64,000 bases of DNA from Chitinophaga sp. sic0106 (GTDB lineage: Bacteria; Bacteroidota; Bacteroidia; Chitinophagales; Chitinophagaceae). Both the position numbers and the translations under genes were made by a program. The notes beneath the pieces are model-generated. The model was not told the origin of the DNA, searched no databases, and was given only the letters and a program-made list of their open reading frames with translations. The stretch spans positions 186,001-250,000 of the forward strand of contig NZ_JAHUWJ010000003.1 of NCBI RefSeq assembly GCF_019219075.1, written 5' to 3'. This document shows positions 49,501-58,789 of this stretch, piece by piece (the first letter of the stretch is position 1; every line of letters starts with the position of its first letter).

Positions 49501-49649
49501 GAGCGACTATTTATTGAACGAATAAGGGCCTGGAACCCGTAACCTGGAATAAAGGATGATGTGCTGCTAATGAGGATATGCAAGAGGAATGGAACATCTG
49601 TCCGGATGTAATTAACATCGGACAGCGAAAAAAGTTTATATTAAGAGAA

Positions 49650-50525
49650 TTATCTATTCCATTTATTTCGTCCAAATGAATAGCTAACGGTAACAGAAGG
49701 ACCATTATACCCCCATTTGAAGTAACCCACCAAATGCTCCTTATTCGCGTCTACACGGGCATTGAGGCCGGTATACCCCACCGCTACATCCAGTCCGCGC
49801 CAGGCACGATAGTTTACATTCAGGTTATAAGCAAGGATTTGCCCTTTGTAGTCATTTATTTTCAGGGAGAAGTAATCGAATTCGGCGTTCATGTACCATT
49901 TTTTTGCGAAGGAATAACTACCCCATATACCCAGATCAGGCAGTGGTGCGGTGATGCCGAAGTCGTCACTAAAGTTTGCGCCTACGTTATTCCCCGTAAG
50001 TCCAATACCAGTGTTTAGTCCCACCACGTGCGCACCTACCAGTAATCCTGCTTCCCAGTTGGGCTTTACGAAAAAAGCATATCCATAGGAGAAGCGGTAA
50101 ATATTGGTATTGAAATGTGCGTCGATTTCTGCGTCCACGTTATAGGTATGATCACCGAAGGTGATATCACGCTGCAATACTTTGGTAGATTTGCGGGCCA
50201 CCCGGTAATAAGTCAGGTTAAAGCGGGAGTGCGGGGAGGCACGCCATTGAAGGTCCGCATAAAACGTAGAAGTATTACGGTTAAACCCGAGATCATCTTC
50301 AAAATCCAGATTCGTGCCGGCGTTGCCATTCTGGGTACCCAATGATATGTCGGTATTATTAATGGGGAAAAATGCACCTGCCGAGACCTTATATTTTTCT
50401 ACATACCAGGGTGGAGATGGTTTGTGTTTTTCCTGCGCATTTGCGGTGAAAGCCAGTGTCAGGCAGCAAATGATGCATGCTGCAATAAATAAGCGTTGAG
50501 GCGATTGGTATCCGGCTGTACTCAT
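49650..50525 (-). CDS. Outer-membrane beta-barrel protein
   Basis: ATG 50525 (MSTAGYQSPQRL) is chosen; an upstream start at 50630 would place 35 extra residues before the signal peptide. The 291-residue product has a signal peptide ending FTANAQ and about 12 strands, such as YKVSAGAFFPINNTDISLGTQ, SRFNLTYYRVARKS, NWEAGLLVGAHVVGLNTG and WYMNAEFDYFSLKI. Strands show Y/F/W belts and acidic loops. It ends in PSVTVSYSFGRNKWNR. The group resembles generic Bacteroidota barrels annotated as outer membrane protein; substrate unknown. It is divergent from the sigma factor of locus 2. Confidence 0.78.
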   Translation of the reverse strand: MSTAGYQSPQRLFIAACIICCLTLAFTANAQEKHKPSPPWYVEKYKVSAGAFFPINNTDISLGTQNGNAGTNLDFEDDLGFNRNTSTFYADLQWRASPHSRFNLTYYRVARKSTKVLQRDITFGDHTYNVDAEIDAHFNTNIYRFSYGYAFFVKPNWEAGLLVGAHVVGLNTGIGLTGNNVGANFSDDFGITAPLPDLGIWGSYSFAKKWYMNAEFDYFSLKINDYKGQILAYNLNVNYRAWRGLDVAVGYTGLNARVDANKEHLVGYFKWGYNGPSVTVSYSFGRNKWNR

Positions 50526-50628
50526 GGTACTGGTTTTGGTGATTAATTGTATCCAACTATTTCGTACGTGATGAGACGATTGCCGCTTATTGCTGTTTAT
50601 GCCCGGGAAGGTATTTACTAAAGGTAAC

Positions 50629-50649
50629 ATTTATTTAGGTTAAATAAAT
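50629..50649. promoter_or_regulatory. A/T-rich inverted repeat in divergent intergenic region
   Basis: ATTTATTTA (50629-50637) and TAAATAAAT (50641-50649) are perfect inverted halves around GGT. The site lies about 100 bases before the barrel gene start on the minus strand. The rest of 50526-50879 holds a -7 element and no gene. Confidence 0.4.
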
Positions 50650-50820
50650 CAGGTGGTTTAGGGAGATATCAGAGGCCGGGTTGGCCTGGTCAAAAGTGCA
50701 GGGCTATTAAATAGTGATCAACAGCGGCGAAGGCATTACCGTTACTAATTGGTTATATATGCGCGACCATTCATCTCTCTGTAAAAAATAAAAGGTAAAA
50801 CCTACCCCCATACCAGCTAG

Positions 50821-50828
50821 TATTTTTG
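50821..50828 (+). promoter_or_regulatory. -7 promoter element of locus 2 sigma factor
   Basis: TATTTTTG matches TAnnTTTG exactly, 52 bases before the TTG start at 50880. No -33 TTTG was found at 18-22 bases upstream. Confidence 0.45.
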
Positions 50829-50879
50829 TGCATTTATTTATAAGTTTGTACCGGACCAGACCATAATAAAAAATCGATT

Positions 50880-51464
50880 TTGCCAGGTGTAACACCATAT
50901 GAGGAGGATGCATTACTAACTGCAATAGCGGAAAACGACACCGCTGCATATGCCCATTTGTATGATACCTATTACAGCACCCTGGTATATTTTTCCCTCA
51001 GCATTATCCAGGATCAGCACCAGGCGGAAGACATAGCCACCGAATGCCTGCTGAAGCTATGGCAGGCCCCGGCCCGGTTTGAGTCCACCGGCAAGCTCAG
51101 GGGCTACCTTTTTACCCTGGCCCGGAACGCCAGTCTAAATTACCTGAAGCACCTCCGGGTGCGGGAAAAGCACGGGCCGGATATCTCCGGGCAATCGGAT
51201 ACCGACGTCAGTATAGAGTCTCTGATGGTGGAATCAGAGCTGATGCGCCTCATCTACGAAGAAATAGCCAGGCTTCCGGATACCTATCGCCAGGTGGTGG
51301 AATTACTGTACCTGCAGGACATGCCCTCTGCCGATGCCGCCACACAGCTGGGTATCAGCATGGAAAACTTCCGCCAGCGCAAAGGCAGGGCCATTACGGC
51401 GCTTAAAACAGCTCTCCTGAAAAAGGGCGTGAGCGACCGTTTCCTGAGTATTTTATTTTTTTAA
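50880..51464 (+). CDS. ECF sigma factor controlling SusCD locus 2
   Basis: No ATG occurs before the first conserved residues, so the start is taken as TTG 50880 (encoding the N-terminal Met of PGVTPYEEDALLTAIAEND). The 194-residue protein has sigma region 2 (STLVYFSLSIIQDQHQAEDIATECLLKLW, about 36-64) and region 4 (IARLPDTYRQVVELLYLQDMPSADAATQLGIS, about 129-160). A non-ATG start on a regulator may reduce its level. FecR follows 54 bases later in the same direction. It likely drives the locus ending at 63728. Confidence 0.88.
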   Translation: MPGVTPYEEDALLTAIAENDTAAYAHLYDTYYSTLVYFSLSIIQDQHQAEDIATECLLKLWQAPARFESTGKLRGYLFTLARNASLNYLKHLRVREKHGPDISGQSDTDVSIESLMVESELMRLIYEEIARLPDTYRQVVELLYLQDMPSADAATQLGISMENFRQRKGRAITALKTALLKKGVSDRFLSILFF

Positions 51465-51518
51465 GAATTTTTTGTCACGCTTTGAAATAGTCAGTTGTTA
51501 TACTGGAAATGAGGGGAC

Positions 51519-52736
51519 ATGCCAACAGCCGATAATTCATTTATGGACCATGCTTTTGAGGAGAGAATAGCGCAACTGCTGCACCGGCAGCTTACCGGGG
51601 AAGTATTATCCCCCGCCGAGCTGCAGGAGCTGGAAGCCTGGAGGAATAAGTCTGTACCAAACGCGGCACTGCTCGAAAAAATAAACAACGAGGCGGCCGT
51701 TCATCAGCTGCTGCAAACCTGGCATAACATTGACCGCAACCGGGCGCAAAACAAAATACGCTTCCTGGCAATGCTGCAGCCGCCGGCAATAGTCCGCCAA
51801 CCACGGCTATCCCTGCTGCGCAGTAAAGCATTCCGCTACGCCGCCGCAGCCGCCCTGCTGATCGGCATAGCCATCTTCTACTGGCAACGGCAACACACGA
51901 CCACACCCACTATTGCCCTCGGGGAAACCGCGCCAATAGCCCCTGGCAAGGATGGAGCCATCCTCACCCTGGCCGATGGCTCCCAACTGGTGCTCGACAG
52001 CACCGGCAATGGCGTGGTGGCCAACCAGAACGGCACACAGGTAATACTGCAAAACGGGCAACTGGCCTATAACGCCGCCGGGCAATCCGGCGCCGCCACT
52101 TTCAACACCGTTAGCACTCCTAAAGGGCGACAATTTAAACTCATACTACCAGATGGTACCAAAGTATGGCTCAACGCCGCCAGTGCCATCAGATACCCGA
52201 CCTCCTTCAGCGGGCAGGAAAGGCATATCTCTTTACAGGGCGAAGCCTACTTTGAAGTAGCCGCCAACGATAAGGCACCTTTTAAGGTTACCGCAGGTGA
52301 CTCCACCACCATAGAAGTGCTGGGCACCAGCTTTAACGTAAACGCATATACCAACGAAAACAGCATCAGGACCACCCTCCTCAGCGGAGCAGTGAGGATC
52401 AACGCCTACCGGCACACGGCTACACTTAAACCTGCACAGCAGGCAGCCGTAAAGCCAGCCACCACACAACTGGCCGTGCTCAACGCAGTAAATACAGATC
52501 AGGTTATGGCCTGGAAAAATGGCCTGTTTAATTTTGAAAATGCCAGCCTCGACGAAGTAATGCGGCAACTGGAGCGCTGGTACGACATAGAAGTAGTTTA
52601 TGAGAAAGGTATCCCTCCTACCCGCTTTGGTGGGGAAATCAACAAACAGAATACCCTCCAGGACGTATTGCAGATACTGGAAGGCTCCAACGTGCACTTC
52701 CAGCTGGAAGGCCGTAAACTCATTGTAATGCCATAA
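51519..52736 (+). CDS. FecR-family anti-sigma factor (locus 2)
   Basis: The 405-residue protein has a cytoplasmic part (about 1-100), one membrane helix near 108-125 (YAAAAALLIGIAIFYW), a periplasmic FecR domain (about 205-305; STPKGRQFKLILPDGTKVWLNAASAIRYP and SLQGEAYFEVAAN) and the DUF4974 end (FENASLDEVMRQLERWYDIEVVY). A long extra segment between helix and FecR core (IALGETAPIAPGKDGAILTLADGSQLVLDS) resembles a repeat of the FecR start, so the periplasmic part is larger than in locus 1. It regulates the sigma factor 54 bases upstream. Confidence 0.92.
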   Translation: MPTADNSFMDHAFEERIAQLLHRQLTGEVLSPAELQELEAWRNKSVPNAALLEKINNEAAVHQLLQTWHNIDRNRAQNKIRFLAMLQPPAIVRQPRLSLLRSKAFRYAAAAALLIGIAIFYWQRQHTTTPTIALGETAPIAPGKDGAILTLADGSQLVLDSTGNGVVANQNGTQVILQNGQLAYNAAGQSGAATFNTVSTPKGRQFKLILPDGTKVWLNAASAIRYPTSFSGQERHISLQGEAYFEVAANDKAPFKVTAGDSTTIEVLGTSFNVNAYTNENSIRTTLLSGAVRINAYRHTATLKPAQQAAVKPATTQLAVLNAVNTDQVMAWKNGLFNFENASLDEVMRQLERWYDIEVVYEKGIPPTRFGGEINKQNTLQDVLQILEGSNVHFQLEGRKLIVMP

Positions 52737-52820
52737 TTACATACCAACGAATTCAATATCGCTAACAATAAACATCACAACAACATGACCTGATGTATCC
52801 CTGGGGAACAGCAGCAAAAA

Positions 52821-52849
52821 GGCCGAAAGCGCTTGCAACACTCTCGGCC
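52821..52849 (+). other. Hairpin in SusC leader, locus 2
   Basis: GGCCGA (52821-52826) pairs with TCGGCC (52844-52849) in the 188-base gap between FecR and SusC, where the SusCD promoter is expected. It is short. It may form part of an untranslated leader that tunes SusC translation. No exact TAnnTTTG was found in this gap. Confidence 0.35.
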
Positions 52850-52924
52850 GGCGGCTGGGCTGATCCCTCAACAATTTCTTAGGACGAATTTGCTTTTTTA
52901 TCAACCCTAACCAACACGTAAGTT

Positions 52925-55900
52925 ATGGATTTTACTGCTTTTCCCAAGCCGTACCTGAATGTTATGCCCGTTCAGGAACCTCCGGCGCAGGGGTTATCAA
53001 CCAAATTGCTGCCTGCCGGTGGCCTGAAAGTCAAGCCAGGCCAAAGCAACGGCGCAGCCACAATTTTTCTTGCTATGAGATTGACATTTTTCCTGCTTTT
53101 TGTCACGCTGATTCATGTGCAGGCCGCCGTAGAGGCCCAATCCGTATCAGTATCGGGCACCAACCTACCGGTAAAGTCACTGCTGCTGACCATCCGTCAG
53201 CAAACAGGCTACGTGGCCTTCTACAACCAGGACATGCTGGCAAATGCAAAAACCGTTACGGTAAACGGAAACATCGAACTGCCGGAATTGCTGAAGATCA
53301 TCTCCAAAGATCAGCCGTTCCGCATGGAGCTGAAAGAAAATACGAAAACCATCGTCATCACGCCGAGGCCACAACCGCTGGCCACTGTTAGCAGCGACGC
53401 CGGCGAGCAACAGCCGCTGCCTAAGATTTCCGGGCATGTGGCCGACAGCGTATGCAACTGCGCCCTGCCGGGAGCCACCATCCGCGTGAAAGGCAAAACC
53501 GCTACCGCCTCCTCCGATGCGCAGGGAAACTTCCAGATCGAAGCCGCCACCGGCGATGTACTCCTCATCTCCTTTGTAGGATACCGCCCCGTGCAGCACA
53601 CCATCCGGAATAATAAATCCCTGTCCATCATCATGGCGCCGGCCATTTCTTCCATCAACAATGTAGTAGTCACCGGTATCTTCAACAAATCAAAAGAATC
53701 CTATACCGGCGCGGCTAAAACCATTACCGCCAAAGAAATTCAGAACTTCCAGGGAAGAAACATCTTTGTGACCCTCGGTAACATCGATCCTTCGTTCTAT
53801 ATCGTGCCGGATAATACTTTCGGGTCGGACCCCAACCACCTCCCCGATATCCAGATGCGTGGCAACAGGAACCTCCCAAACATAGACCAGTTGCAGGATA
53901 ATACTTCCGCGCTGATCAACACGCCGCTGATTATCATGGACGGCTTTCCCATCACGCTGCAGCGTATGATGGACCTCAACACCAACGAAATCGCCACCAT
54001 CACCCTGCTGAAAGACGGCCCTGCCACCGCCATTTACGGCTCCAGAGGCTCCAACGGCGTAATCGTAATCACCACCAAAGAACCGGTAGCCGGTAAGCTG
54101 CGCCTGACCTACAGGGGTGGGTTAAGTCTCAGCACACCAGACCTCAGCTCCTACCACCTGCTCAACGCACGTGATAAACTGGAGCTGGAGCGCCTCTCCG
54201 GCTTCTATTACAATGCCACCAAAAGCCCGCAGCAAAACATCAACCTGCAAACCTATTACAACGAGGTGAAAGGACTGGTGGAAAGCGGCGTGAATACCGA
54301 CTGGATGGCACAGCCGCTGCGCAACGGCGTAGATCAGCAGCACTCCCTCCGCCTCGAAGGTGGCGACGCTGCCTTCCGCTATGCGCTCATCGGTGACGTG
54401 CATAAAATCCAAGGGGTCATGAAAGGCTCCGACAGGCAAACCATCAACGGTACGGTGGACCTCTCCTACCGGTTGAAAAAGTTGAACTTCAGAAATAGTC
54501 TGACCGTAGGCAGCGTGAAAGCGAATCAGTCGCCCTGGGGCTCCTTTGGCGACTATGTAAAGCTCAATCCTTACTGGAACCCGTACGACTCTGCCGGCCA
54601 CATTGCCAAAACATTTACCCCATTTAGCTACGACTACTGGGTACAGAAAAACGGCACCGGCGGAAAGCCGTATGCCAACCCGATGTATGATGCTACGCTG
54701 AATACATTTGACCGTAGTCAGTACCTCAATATCATCAATAACTTCCAGGTGGACTGGACACCGTTTACCCACTTCACCGTGCGCGGCGGACTGGGTATTA
54801 ACGCCACCAATGCCAACACTGATAATTTCAAGCCTGCCGAACATTCCGCCTTTGCAGGTTACAGCGATGCCGACATCTTACGTAAAGGCACCTACGATTA
54901 CGGCAGCGGCAGATCCTTCAGTTATACCAGCACCTTAAACCTGCAATACAGCAACCTGTTTAAAGGGCTGCACTACCTGAGCATCGGTGCGCAGCTGGAA
55001 GCGGCGGAAGATAAAAGCACCAACTACACTTTTGCGGCGGAAGGCTTCCCCGATGCCAGCATCGACTTTTTAGGCATGGCCCTGCAATACCAGAAAGATG
55101 GTAAGCCAGGTGGTACAGAAGCTACTACCAGAAGGGTGAGTGCTGTAGGCAACATCAGCTATAGCTTTGATGACCGCTACTTTGCAGATGCCAGCTACCG
55201 TGTGGATGGGGCTTCTCAATTTGGCACCAACAGTCGTTTTGCTCCTTTCTATTCCCTGGGCGCCGGGTGGAACCTGCACCACATCGATTTCATTCACAAT
55301 CAACTCCAGTTTGTAAACAGACTGAAATTGCGCGGTTCCTACGGCGTTACCGGTAACCAGGCTTTTGCGGCCTATCAGCCGCTGGCTACCTATGGTTACA
55401 TCATCAACGACCACTATAAAAACTGGCTCGGTGCTACCCAAACATCCTTGGGCAACCCTAACCTGCAATGGCAGAAAAACCAGAAATACAATGGCGGCGT
55501 GGAAGCGGAGCTTTTCCGTGGCAGGATTACCCTGGTAGCGGATGTTTACAGAGAAAGGACCTCTAATCTGCTCAGCTCCCTCGAACTGCCTTACTCTAAT
55601 GGCTTCACCAGCTACATCGAAAACATTGGCCAGCTGGAACAAAAGGGGTGGCAGGCCAGCGCAACGCTGATGCTGATCCAGAATGATGCCCGCCGCATCA
55701 GCTTTTCAGTGACCGGTAATATCGCCCACAACACAGATCAGATTGTGCAGCTGTCGCAAGCCATGAAAGCCGCTAATGAAAAGCTGGCCTTGCAAACCAA
55801 TGGCAGCACGCCTAATAAAATCATCCGGGAAGGCGCTTCCCAGAATACCATTTACGCTGTCCGCTCGCTGGGGATTGATCCCAGCACCGGCCGGGAACTG

Positions 55901-56425
55901 TTCCTGACCCGTAAGGGCGAGGTAACCTACTCCTGGAATGCAGCCGACCGTGTAGCCGTGGGCCTCAATCAGCCTACCTACCGAGGCAATTTCAGCACGC
56001 TGGTACGTTACAAAGGACTCAGCATGAATGCTTCCTTTGGTTACCGCCTGGGTGGCCAGATCTACAACCAAACGCTGGTTGACCGGGTAGAAAGCGCGGA
56101 TAAATTCTTTAACGTAGATGCCCGCGTGTTTACCGACCGCTGGAAACAGCCGGGGGACAAGGCTTTCTTTAAAGGCATTAATGATTATGGGGTGATCTTC
56201 CCTTCCTCCAGGTTCGTGCAGCATGAATCCACTCTTACCTGCCAGAACATCAATATCAACTATAACGTGTTGGACAGGGCATGGCTGCAACACATCGGGC
56301 TACAGGCGCTCACGCTCTCTGCCAACACCGGGGAGCTGTTCTACATCTCTACGGTGAAGCAGGAACGCGGACTGGACTATCCGTTTACCAGACAGGTTTC
56401 CTTTAATGTGTTTGCCACTTTTTAA
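52925..56425 (+). CDS. SusC/RagA TonB-linked transporter with STN domain (locus 2)
   Basis: The 1166-residue frame begins at ATG 52925, with about 50 residues before a signal peptide that starts at Met51 (MRLTFFLLFVTLIHVQ). Such long leaders are common in SusC genes of this group, so the upstream ATG is kept. An STN domain follows (about 75-135), then a CarboxypepD-like domain (about 160-235), the plug (DNTSALINTPLIIMDGFPIT; GSRGSNGVIVITTKEP) and the barrel, ending RQVSFNVFATF with a terminal phenylalanine. It pairs with the SusD gene 12 bases downstream and signals to the upstream FecR. Confidence 0.95.
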   Translation: MDFTAFPKPYLNVMPVQEPPAQGLSTKLLPAGGLKVKPGQSNGAATIFLAMRLTFFLLFVTLIHVQAAVEAQSVSVSGTNLPVKSLLLTIRQQTGYVAFYNQDMLANAKTVTVNGNIELPELLKIISKDQPFRMELKENTKTIVITPRPQPLATVSSDAGEQQPLPKISGHVADSVCNCALPGATIRVKGKTATASSDAQGNFQIEAATGDVLLISFVGYRPVQHTIRNNKSLSIIMAPAISSINNVVVTGIFNKSKESYTGAAKTITAKEIQNFQGRNIFVTLGNIDPSFYIVPDNTFGSDPNHLPDIQMRGNRNLPNIDQLQDNTSALINTPLIIMDGFPITLQRMMDLNTNEIATITLLKDGPATAIYGSRGSNGVIVITTKEPVAGKLRLTYRGGLSLSTPDLSSYHLLNARDKLELERLSGFYYNATKSPQQNINLQTYYNEVKGLVESGVNTDWMAQPLRNGVDQQHSLRLEGGDAAFRYALIGDVHKIQGVMKGSDRQTINGTVDLSYRLKKLNFRNSLTVGSVKANQSPWGSFGDYVKLNPYWNPYDSAGHIAKTFTPFSYDYWVQKNGTGGKPYANPMYDATLNTFDRSQYLNIINNFQVDWTPFTHFTVRGGLGINATNANTDNFKPAEHSAFAGYSDADILRKGTYDYGSGRSFSYTSTLNLQYSNLFKGLHYLSIGAQLEAAEDKSTNYTFAAEGFPDASIDFLGMALQYQKDGKPGGTEATTRRVSAVGNISYSFDDRYFADASYRVDGASQFGTNSRFAPFYSLGAGWNLHHIDFIHNQLQFVNRLKLRGSYGVTGNQAFAAYQPLATYGYIINDHYKNWLGATQTSLGNPNLQWQKNQKYNGGVEAELFRGRITLVADVYRERTSNLLSSLELPYSNGFTSYIENIGQLEQKGWQASATLMLIQNDARRISFSVTGNIAHNTDQIVQLSQAMKAANEKLALQTNGSTPNKIIREGASQNTIYAVRSLGIDPSTGRELFLTRKGEVTYSWNAADRVAVGLNQPTYRGNFSTLVRYKGLSMNASFGYRLGGQIYNQTLVDRVESADKFFNVDARVFTDRWKQPGDKAFFKGINDYGVIFPSSRFVQHESTLTCQNININYNVLDRAWLQHIGLQALTLSANTGELFYISTVKQERGLDYPFTRQVSFNVFATF

Positions 56426-56437
56426 ACCAGACCAAAC

Positions 56438-57937
56438 ATGAAACGACTAACTATTACGACTATACTTTTTGGCGCGCTGGCATTCAGCAGCTGTAACAAA
56501 TACCTGGATGTAACTCCCCGGGCGCAAACCACCAAAGACCAGATTTTCAGTACAGAAAAAGGTTTCAGGGATGCGCTGACAGGTGCTTATATCCAAATGA
56601 AAAGCAACAATACCTACGGGGGTGGCCTCATGTGGAGCACCATTGAGTACATGGCGCGTAACTGGGATGTGCAAGGCAACAGTATCACCATTACCAACCT
56701 TACCAACGCCACCTATACCGATGCGCAGGTAAGAGGTACGCTGGATAATACCTATGCGGACCTGTATAAGGTGATTGCCAGTGTTAACAGCATTTTGGAG
56801 AGAATAGACGGCCAGCAATCCATATTCACGGGTAACAACTACGCCCTCATCAAAGGAGAAGCCCTTGCACTGCGTGCGTTCAACCATTTCGATGTTTTAC
56901 GCATGTTCGGCCCTATGCCGGATAACAGCGGTAATACAACATTGCTGCCGTATGTAACGGAAGTAACGCATGATATTATTACGCCGGTGAACTTCCAGGA
57001 GTTTGCAAAAAATATCCTGGCGGACCTGGATGCTGCCGAAGCACTGATGAAAGACAAAGACCCTATCCTCAGCTACTCCCTCGCAGAACTCAATCCTGTT
57101 GCCAGTTCCAGCGCGCCCCCGGTGGTAGCGGATAACTTTTACATGTACCGTCAGATCAGGCTGAACTACTATGCAGTGCTGGCATTGAAAGCACGTGTAT
57201 ATATGTACCTCGCGGCTACTGATCCCGCCAACAAAGTAAAGGCGGCTCAATATGCACAGCTGGTGGTGGATGCAAAAGATCGTACAGGGCGGCCTACGTT
57301 TAGGCTTGGCCGTGAGAGCGACCGGGTGGCGGGCGACTACCTGATGTCAGCCGAACATATTGCCGCACTCAGTGTATACAACCTGGAAACCATTGCCACC
57401 GGCACATTTGGCGAATCCGGCCAGCTGGCGCGTAACGATTTCAACATCCAGGATGGCTTTTATTATCTCAACAACCTGTTTCCGGTAGCCGAGCGTACAT
57501 CCGATGTAAGATGGAAAGAGATGTGGGTGTATAAACTCACCAACCCCTCCTATGTGATGTACCGCAAGTTTATACAAAAGCCATCCGCACCGGTGTTGCA
57601 GGTGCCCCTGCTGCGCCTCAGCGAAATGTACCTGATACTTACGGAATGCGCCGGCACCAAAGAAACGGCGGAAACCTGGTATCGTGCTTACTGCAACGAA
57701 AAAGGTATTCCTTTCCCTTCCGGCTTTAATGCCACTGCCTGGGAAACGGACCGTAAGAATAAAATGATCCGCGAGTATGTGCGTGAGTTTTACGGGGAAG
57801 GACAAACGTTTTTCACCTACAAGCGCTACAACGTAACTACCCTGCCTGCCAGCTGGACGTACAGTTATTATACCGGCACCCCTGCCAGGTATGTAGTGCC
57901 TAAACCAGATCGTGAAATTAATTATAACAACAAGTAA
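56438..57937 (+). CDS. RagB/SusD family lipoprotein (locus 2)
   Basis: The 499-residue protein has a lipoprotein signal (ALAFSSC, then NKYLDVTPRAQTTKDQIF, the usual SusD N-terminus). Helical repeats follow (NTYADLYKVIASVNSILERI; GEALALRAFNHFDVLRMFGP, a classic SusD motif), and the C-terminal LRLSEMYLILTECAGTKETAETWY and IREYVREFYGEGQTFFTYKRYN close it. It forms the lid of the SusC barrel encoded 12 bases upstream and binds substrate outside the cell. The DUF4843 gene follows after eight bases. Confidence 0.95.
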   Translation: MKRLTITTILFGALAFSSCNKYLDVTPRAQTTKDQIFSTEKGFRDALTGAYIQMKSNNTYGGGLMWSTIEYMARNWDVQGNSITITNLTNATYTDAQVRGTLDNTYADLYKVIASVNSILERIDGQQSIFTGNNYALIKGEALALRAFNHFDVLRMFGPMPDNSGNTTLLPYVTEVTHDIITPVNFQEFAKNILADLDAAEALMKDKDPILSYSLAELNPVASSSAPPVVADNFYMYRQIRLNYYAVLALKARVYMYLAATDPANKVKAAQYAQLVVDAKDRTGRPTFRLGRESDRVAGDYLMSAEHIAALSVYNLETIATGTFGESGQLARNDFNIQDGFYYLNNLFPVAERTSDVRWKEMWVYKLTNPSYVMYRKFIQKPSAPVLQVPLLRLSEMYLILTECAGTKETAETWYRAYCNEKGIPFPSGFNATAWETDRKNKMIREYVREFYGEGQTFFTYKRYNVTTLPASWTYSYYTGTPARYVVPKPDREINYNNK

Positions 57938-57945
57938 TTACCGCC

Positions 57946-58770
57946 ATGAAAAATATTATCTGCTTATGCGCCCTTGCCCTGATGATCACCTCTGGCTGCA
58001 AAAAGGCGCCTTACCTTACCTACAGTGATATTGCGCGCGTGCAAATGAGTGACACCACTACCCAAACAGCCACTTTTGTTTTTGAAAGCAAAAGTCTGGT
58101 CCAGGATACCGTGTATATAGACATCAATACTATCGGCGGGATAACGCCCTACGACCGGCCGGTGAAACTGGTGCAGGTACCGGAGGTAACGTGGACGTAT
58201 AAACGCGATCCGGCGACTAACCTGATTATCGACAGCACTGCCACGGAACTGCCCTACAAAGCCCTGCCGGGTGTGCATTATGTGGACTTCAACGATAAAG
58301 CTGTGCAGGCCATCATGGTCGTAAAAGCGAATGAGGCTACGGCTAAAATCCCTGTTATTTTATTGAGAGATGCAAGTCTGGCTGCGAACACCTATCGCCT
58401 ACGGGTGCAGTTGGTAGCCAATGACCAGTTTGGTTTGGGAGAGAAAGCAGCCCGCGAAAAAACGCTGACGTTTTCTGACCATCTGGAGCGTTTTAAATCG
58501 TGGCAAACAGACAACGGACTATCACCTGCCTATAGCTGGTTTAACAAGTACAGCGTGGGTAAGCACCAGTTCATGATCGATGTACTGAAGCAAAACATTG
58601 ATGAGGCGTGGTACCAGGCGGCCAACGGCAATGGTTCCCTGCGGCAGTTTGTAATAGTATTAAAGGAAGCATTGGCAGCGTACAACAGTGATCCGGCTAA
58701 CATTGCCAGCGGTAAAGCACCTGTTCGGGAAAACGCTTCCCCTACCAGCCCGGCCATTACATTCCCATAA
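57946..58770 (+). CDS. DUF4843 domain lipoprotein
   Basis: The 274-residue protein has a lipoprotein signal (LMITSGCKK) and starts its mature part with APYLTYSDIARVQM, typical of DUF4843 proteins that follow SusD genes. The main part is beta-rich (FVFESKSLVQDTVYIDINTIGG; TAKIPVILLRDASLAANTYRLRVQL), with an Ig-like look. The C-terminus continues into KYSVGKHQFMIDVLKQ. Such lipoproteins are probably surface-exposed accessory proteins of the transporter. It sits between SusD (8 bases) and the PKD-like gene (about 20 bases) in the same direction. Confidence 0.9.
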   Translation: MKNIICLCALALMITSGCKKAPYLTYSDIARVQMSDTTTQTATFVFESKSLVQDTVYIDINTIGGITPYDRPVKLVQVPEVTWTYKRDPATNLIIDSTATELPYKALPGVHYVDFNDKAVQAIMVVKANEATAKIPVILLRDASLAANTYRLRVQLVANDQFGLGEKAAREKTLTFSDHLERFKSWQTDNGLSPAYSWFNKYSVGKHQFMIDVLKQNIDEAWYQAANGNGSLRQFVIVLKEALAAYNSDPANIASGKAPVRENASPTSPAITFP

Positions 58771-58789
58771 TCCATCAACCAACAATTAC

